This document shows, piece after piece, positions 6,311 through 9,805 of a DNA stretch of 9,805 nt. The stretch is taken from positions 1-9,805 of the forward strand of contig CACZRA010000315.1 of NCBI GenBank assembly GCA_902783395.1, written 5' to 3'. The DNA comes from an uncultured Lachnospiraceae bacterium (GTDB lineage Bacteria; Bacillota; Clostridia; Lachnospirales; Lachnospiraceae). The notes under the pieces were generated by a model, which saw only the letters and a list, made by a program, of their open reading frames with translations, was not told the DNA's origin and ran no database searches. Made by a program: the position numbers and the translations under genes. Position 1 is the first letter of the stretch. Each line of letters opens with the position of its first letter.

Positions 6311-8956
6311 ATGAAAATTCTGAAGCGTATCCTTTTATTGCAGATAGGGGAGAAGACGGAAAAGAAGCTGCTCCTTTCGGTCGCTGGGATATTCCTGTGC
6401 ATAGTGCTTGCAGCCGTTTCTTTTTTTGCTTATGACATTCTCCACGGCAAACGTGCCGATCAGATAGATTTCACCTGTGAAGAGATCACAGGCTTTGAAT
6501 GGGTAAAGGATGGCGGGAGGATCCCTGTAACGCTTCCCTGTGATCTGGATACGGAAAAGGGAGGGGAGGTAATTCTCGAAGCCGGGCTCCCGGATATCAT
6601 AAATGATGATACCTGGATACATTATGTAAGTGCCGTGGATTCCCGGATCCTCGTAAACGGGGAGCTCAGGAAGAGCTTTGAAAGGGACAGTGATACCATA
6701 GCCGGAGGAGCCGTAAAAAGCCTGCATATGTTTATCGAACTCTATCCGGAGGATGCGGGTGGGACGCTCGGGATCGTAAGGGACGGGGATTCGGATAACG
6801 GCTCCGATATCCGTGCCGTGTACATCGGTACAAGCCTCGGACTGATTGAGAGGATCATAGTCAGCAATATCGTTTACTTTTTTCTTGCCGTTACCCTGCT
6901 CGTCATTTCCTTCATGTGCATACTTATCGGACTTCTTCTGTGGTATTCGAGAAAGCTCAGTTCTCCTATCACTGCCATAGGGGTGGGAGTGCTTTTTGTA
7001 TCCATGTGGCTCATCTTTGATTCCGAGCTGTACCAGTTCGCATTCCGGAATTATTATATAGACGGCACCATGTCCTTTATCATGATGCTTCTGATACCTT
7101 ATCCCTTCCTGTACTACATGGATATGCTGCAGGAGCACCGGTACCGGGGGTGCTTTGCTTTTCTTGCGCTTTATCTTGAGATTGTAAGCATAGGCAGTGC
7201 CCTTGTGCATTTTGCAGGTATTGTGGACTTTCTTACGATGCTGCCTTTTCTTGCGCTGGCGGAGGGCGTTGTGATAGCGGGAGGGATAGCCTCCATGATC
7301 CTGGATTATTTAAGCGGTGCTTACAAAAGCTACTGGATAAGCTTTGTGGGTATGGCCGGCTTTATCGCAAGCTGTATCGCGGAGCTGATCCTTATACAGA
7401 CCGTGGAGGACAGGTATGACGGAACAATGATAATAGCCGGGCTGTACTGGATACTGATACTTGCCATCATACACCAGCTTTATGCGGTCCGTGAGGCCCG
7501 GCAGGAGACCGCGATGGCAATAAGGGCGAGTGAGACAAAGAGTAATTTCCTTGCCAATATTTCCCATGAAATAAGGACGCCAATGAACGCCATCCTGGGA
7601 ATGGACGAGATGATCTTACGTGAGGCGAGAGGAAATGAAAAGATAACAAAGTATGCATCCGATATTAGATCCGCGGGAAACATCCTTCTTGCGATCATAA
7701 ATGACGTACTTGACCTCAGCAAGATAGAATCGGGGAAGGCAGAGCTGATATATGTGGATTTCGATGTGTGTTCGGTAATAAACGATCTGATCAACATCAC
7801 CAGGAAGAGAGCGGCGGATAAGGGACTTTCCTACAGCTTTGACGCGGCTTCCGGTATCCCCAGGCGCATGAACGCAGACGAGATAAGAGTCAGACAGATC
7901 ATGCTGAACATAATAAACAATGCTGTAAAGTATACGGAAAAAGGATCGGTCACGGTTGAGCTCGGGATGAAAAGCTACGGCATGGAGGAGATACAGAACA
8001 GGGATTCCGTAACGATCGTGGTATCCGTAAAGGATACGGGGATCGGAATAAAGGAGGAGGATCTCGATAATCTTTTCCAGCCCTTTGACCGTCTGGAGCA
8101 GACAAAGAACCGCAATATCGAAGGCACAGGTCTGGGACTTAATATAGCGAATAAGTACATACAGATGATGGGAGGGCGCATCGAGGTTTCCAGTGTCTAC
8201 GGTGAGGGTTCCTTATTTACCGCATATATTCCCTTAAGTGTTGTCGATGCCACGCCTATAGGTGATTTTACCGATGTGATACGAAGCCGCAGGGAGGAGC
8301 CGGATGAATACAGGACCGAGATAATCGCCCCGAATGCCAGAGCTTTGGTGATAGATGACAATGAGATGAATCTGGAGGTTATCTCGGGACTTATGGAGAG
8401 CACTCAGATAAGAGTGGATACGGCACTGTCAGGACCGGAGGGGATGGAAAGGATGGAGAAGGTAAGATACGATATAGTCTTTCTCGATCAGATGATGCCC
8501 GGCATGGACGGTGTCACGACGCTTTCTCATATGAGGTCGAGATTTGATATGAGGGGTGTTTCGGTCATCGCTCTTACTGCGGACGCGGTGGTCGGCGCGA
8601 GGGAATTCTATCTGGAAAAGGGCTTTGATGATTATCTTTCAAAGCCCGTTAAATCGGAGACGCTTGAGAAGATGCTCATAAGGCATCTTCCTCCTTCCAT
8701 GCTGCTTACACCGGAGGATATCGCGAGGATCTCGGAGGCGGAGGAGCGCAGAAGGCTTGATAAGGAGCAGCTCAAGTCGGTGGTTGTGATAGATCCTGAC
8801 AGCGAGTCCTTAAAGGATGCCAAGATGAGGCTTAACGGTGCCTTCAAGGGAACCTATGTCAAGGATACGGAAAAGGCCGGAAAATACCTTGACAGGCATG
8901 ATGCGGATTATGTTATGCTGAGCAGAAAGCTGTATAACGAACTGACATCGGAATGA
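6311..8956 (+). CDS. 7TM hybrid sensor histidine kinase (7TMR-DISM-like) with receiver domain
   Basis: This 881-residue membrane protein autophosphorylates on a His and passes the phosphate to its own receiver. Domain order: a first membrane helix (about 22-44); an extracellular region (45-180) with a beta-sandwich-like segment including ILVNGELRKSF, as in 7TMR-DISM sensors; seven hydrophobic helices from about 182 to 393; a HisKA domain with His419 in NFLANISHEIRTPMNAILGM; an ATPase domain with N-box Asn537, DTGIGI (Asp575) and GTGLGL (605-610); and a receiver with Asp682/683, phosphoacceptor Asp726 in FLDQMMPGMDG, and Lys778. All catalytic residues are present. The last residues, about 823-881, look like the beginning of a second receiver (VVVIDPD) that ends early. 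The gene starts 5 nt after the receiver gene and has only a weak ribosome site, so it is probably translationally coupled. The ligand is unknown; a peptide product of the locus is a reasonable guess. Confidence 0.93.
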   Translation: MKILKRILLLQIGEKTEKKLLLSVAGIFLCIVLAAVSFFAYDILHGKRADQIDFTCEEITGFEWVKDGGRIPVTLPCDLDTEKGGEVILEAGLPDIINDDTWIHYVSAVDSRILVNGELRKSFERDSDTIAGGAVKSLHMFIELYPEDAGGTLGIVRDGDSDNGSDIRAVYIGTSLGLIERIIVSNIVYFFLAVTLLVISFMCILIGLLLWYSRKLSSPITAIGVGVLFVSMWLIFDSELYQFAFRNYYIDGTMSFIMMLLIPYPFLYYMDMLQEHRYRGCFAFLALYLEIVSIGSALVHFAGIVDFLTMLPFLALAEGVVIAGGIASMILDYLSGAYKSYWISFVGMAGFIASCIAELILIQTVEDRYDGTMIIAGLYWILILAIIHQLYAVREARQETAMAIRASETKSNFLANISHEIRTPMNAILGMDEMILREARGNEKITKYASDIRSAGNILLAIINDVLDLSKIESGKAELIYVDFDVCSVINDLINITRKRAADKGLSYSFDAASGIPRRMNADEIRVRQIMLNIINNAVKYTEKGSVTVELGMKSYGMEEIQNRDSVTIVVSVKDTGIGIKEEDLDNLFQPFDRLEQTKNRNIEGTGLGLNIANKYIQMMGGRIEVSSVYGEGSLFTAYIPLSVVDATPIGDFTDVIRSRREEPDEYRTEIIAPNARALVIDDNEMNLEVISGLMESTQIRVDTALSGPEGMERMEKVRYDIVFLDQMMPGMDGVTTLSHMRSRFDMRGVSVIALTADAVVGAREFYLEKGFDDYLSKPVKSETLEKMLIRHLPPSMLLTPEDIARISEAEERRRLDKEQLKSVVVIDPDSESLKDAKMRLNGAFKGTYVKDTEKAGKYLDRHDADYVMLSRKLYNELTSE

Positions 8957-8968
8957 GGCTGTCGGAAT

Positions 8969-9043
8969 ATGCGCAAGAAAAAAATTCTGCCAGACCGGCA
9001 TGCAGCATCGTATAAACCTATAGAAGAGAAAAAAAACGCGTAA
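8969..9043 (+). CDS. Possible 24-residue basic peptide
   Basis: A short frame with ATG start begins 12 nt after the kinase stop and ends in TAA, 23 nt before the next ATG. The peptide is very basic at its N-terminus (MRKKKILPDRH) and ends in EEKKNA. It has no hydrophobic stretch, so it is not a classical signal-peptide pheromone. The possible ribosome site (GAGG overlapping the kinase stop, about 10 nt away) is weak. It may be chance in an A-rich spacer, and it is listed because of its position between a sensor kinase and a leader-peptide gene. Confidence 0.2.
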   Translation: MRKKKILPDRHAASYKPIEEKKNA

Positions 9044-9066
9044 AAGGCGTAGGAGAGGAGATAAAG

Positions 9067-9402
9067 ATGGATAACGCAGGTAAGAAGCTCAGAAAGCTTT
9101 TTGATTTCCAGAGATTTGAAAGAGAGCCCGTACTTCAGAATGTGATAGACGGGGTTGAGGTTGAGAGGACCGGAAAGCTTTCCGATGACGAGCTTGAATT
9201 TGTGGCAGGCGGAGTCAAGACAGACAGTGATTCGGAGGATCCGCAAAAATACGGCAGATGTCCGACATGCGGCGGTTATATGGAAAAGGATGAGAGCGGG
9301 ATATATTGTCCGAACTGTAACCCGAGACAGCCGGGATTTCCTCAGATCGGTAACGTACAGGGTTCTGCCGGTAAAAATAATATGTTCAGGCACAGAGGCT
9401 GA
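9067..9402 (+). CDS. Double-glycine leader peptide with four-cysteine zinc-ribbon-like core
   Basis: This 111-residue protein reads as a leader plus core. Residues 1-49 include a basic start, LFDFQRFERE (11-20) and a C-terminal leader signature LSDDELEFVAGG with Gly48-Gly49, the pattern seen at the end of Nif11/NHLP-type and other leaders exported by NHLM ABC systems. The predicted 62-residue core carries CPTC (65-68) and CPNC (81-84), spaced like a small zinc ribbon, and then a Gly/Pro/Asn-rich tail ending in RHRG. Whether the cysteines bind zinc or form disulphides after export is not decided by the sequence. A strong ribosome site (GGAGAGGAG ending 6 nt before the ATG) shows that it is well translated. 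It is the last gene of the LytTR/kinase operon, 110 nt after the kinase stop and 29 nt before a strong terminator. The frame at 9155-9508 on the same strand is a shadow. Export by the transporter at the left edge is inference. Confidence 0.8.
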   Translation: MDNAGKKLRKLFDFQRFEREPVLQNVIDGVEVERTGKLSDDELEFVAGGVKTDSDSEDPQKYGRCPTCGGYMEKDESGIYCPNCNPRQPGFPQIGNVQGSAGKNNMFRHRG

Positions 9403-9431
9403 GGCGGAAAATACCGGGGTAAGATTTCGAT

Positions 9432-9460
9432 CCGGCGCGGAAACGCGCCGGGTTGTTTTT
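9432..9460 (+). terminator. Intrinsic terminator ending the LytTR/kinase/peptide operon
   Basis: A perfect 8-bp GC stem, CCGGCGCG (9432-9439) with CGCGCCGG (9444-9451), closes on the stable GAAA loop and is followed by the T-tract TTGTTTTT (9453-9460). It lies 29 nt after the peptide stop and ends about 80 nt before pckA. Confidence 0.92.
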
Positions 9461-9483
9461 GTCTTGATTTATGAGCGTATAAT
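9453..9483 (+). promoter_or_regulatory. Promoter for pckA
   Basis: A perfect TATAAT at 9478-9483 is preceded by TTGTTT at 9453-9458, with a 19-bp spacer, longer than ideal. The -35 box overlaps the T-tract of the terminator. The start codon is about 60 nt downstream, and AAGGGG precedes it by about 8 nt. Confidence 0.6.
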
Positions 9484-9542
9484 CAGTAAAATATATATTT
9501 GCATGTAAGCAATAATATTTTTTAAGAAAAGGGGTTTATAGA

Positions 9543-9805
9543 ATGGCAAACGTAGATTTAACCAAGTATGGCATCACTGATGTCACCGAGATCATCCACA
9601 ATCCTTCATTTGAGTTCCTTTATGAGGAGGAGATGAAGAGCGATCTGACAGGCTTTGACAAGGGCGTGATGACAGAGCTCGATACCGTAAACGTAATGAC
9701 AGGTGAGTTCACGGGAAGGTCTCCCAAAGATAAATACATCGTCATGGATGCCAACTCAAAGGACACCGTATGGTGGACAACAGATGAGTATCCTAATGAC
9801 AACCA
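9543..9805 (+). CDS. pckA: Phosphoenolpyruvate carboxykinase (ATP), N-terminal part (3' partial)
   Basis: The first 87 codons of an ATP-dependent PEP carboxykinase, which interconverts oxaloacetate and PEP in the cytosol; in rumen and gut anaerobes it often runs toward oxaloacetate and succinate. Recognition rests on MTGEFTGRSPKDKYIV (about residues 52-67), where Arg59 corresponds to the substrate-binding Arg of the family, and on DTVWW (74-78). The rest of the gene, including the nucleotide-binding site, lies beyond the window. The frame starts at an ATG with a good ribosome site (AAGGGG) and has its own promoter. An A/T-rich imperfect stem (9493-9502 with 9509-9518) lies in the leader and may be chance. 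It is a housekeeping gene and appears unrelated to the locus to its left. Confidence 0.95.
   Translation, partial: MANVDLTKYGITDVTEIIHNPSFEFLYEEEMKSDLTGFDKGVMTELDTVNVMTGEFTGRSPKDKYIVMDANSKDTVWWTTDEYPNDN

Noticed and set aside
6335..7210. Long minus-strand open frame (291 codons) opposite the kinase
   Set aside because: It lies fully inside the kinase gene, whose plus-strand frame has clear domains. The antisense product is Tyr/His/Pro-rich with no recognisable motif, as is usual for shadow frames.
5461..7455. Identical 14-mer GCTGTACTGGATAC at 5461 and 7441
   Set aside because: One 14-base match within a 9.8-kb window is not unlikely by chance, and the second copy is inside coding sequence.
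8985..9016. Possible promoter before the second peptide gene (TATAAA at 9011-9016)
   Set aside because: No acceptable -35 box at 16-18 bp. The spacer is A-rich, so the match has little weight. The gene can be read from the operon.
9155..9508. Plus-strand frame overlapping the second peptide gene
   Set aside because: It is in another frame, has no ribosome site, and would read through the strong terminator at 9432-9460.

Overview
The window comes from a low-to-moderate GC Gram-positive bacterium, most likely a Lachnospiraceae-type Clostridium relative. The evidence is purine-rich Shine-Dalgarno sites, heavy use of AGG/AGA arginine and ATA isoleucine codons, an ATP-type PEP carboxykinase gene, and double-glycine leaders ending in patterns such as LSDDELEFVAGG. 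No species can be named from the sequence alone.

Layout. (1) Positions 1-4394, plus strand, are a tight cluster. It holds the 3' part of an NHLM/NHLP-type peptide-exporter ABC protein (no peptidase domain in the part seen), a STAS anti-sigma-antagonist-like protein, a membrane-anchored SpoIIE-type PP2C phosphatase fused to an RsbW-like ATPase/kinase domain, and an HPt phosphotransfer protein that overlaps the phosphatase gene by ATGA. (2) Positions 4393-4485 hold a large imperfect palindrome between convergent genes. (3) Positions 4497-4787, minus strand, encode a small protein with a double-glycine leader, preceded by a perfect TATAAT. (4) Positions 4788-4984 are a divergent regulatory region with two 15-bp direct repeats spaced 21 bp apart, as expected for a LytTR operator. 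(5) Positions 4985-9402, plus strand, encode a stand-alone LytTR DNA-binding protein, a two-receiver protein without an output domain, a 7TM hybrid histidine kinase, possibly a 24-residue basic peptide, and a second double-glycine peptide whose predicted mature part is a four-cysteine zinc-ribbon-like sequence. A strong intrinsic terminator follows at 9432-9460. (6) From 9543 to the end is the start of pckA, a housekeeping gene that marks the edge of the locus.

How the parts may work together (inference). The locus looks like a self-contained peptide export and signalling island. Two secreted-peptide candidates flank the LytTR/kinase operon, and the exporter lies at the left edge. The kinase (His419, then Asp726) can be wired through the lone HPt (His64) to the stand-alone receiver (Asp200), a phosphorelay whose parts are separate proteins. 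A STAS/phosphatase-kinase pair forms a partner switch, but no sigma factor lies in the window, so its output is not visible. The combination of leader peptides, exporter, partner switch, split phosphorelay and split LytTR regulator is the most interesting aspect of the window.
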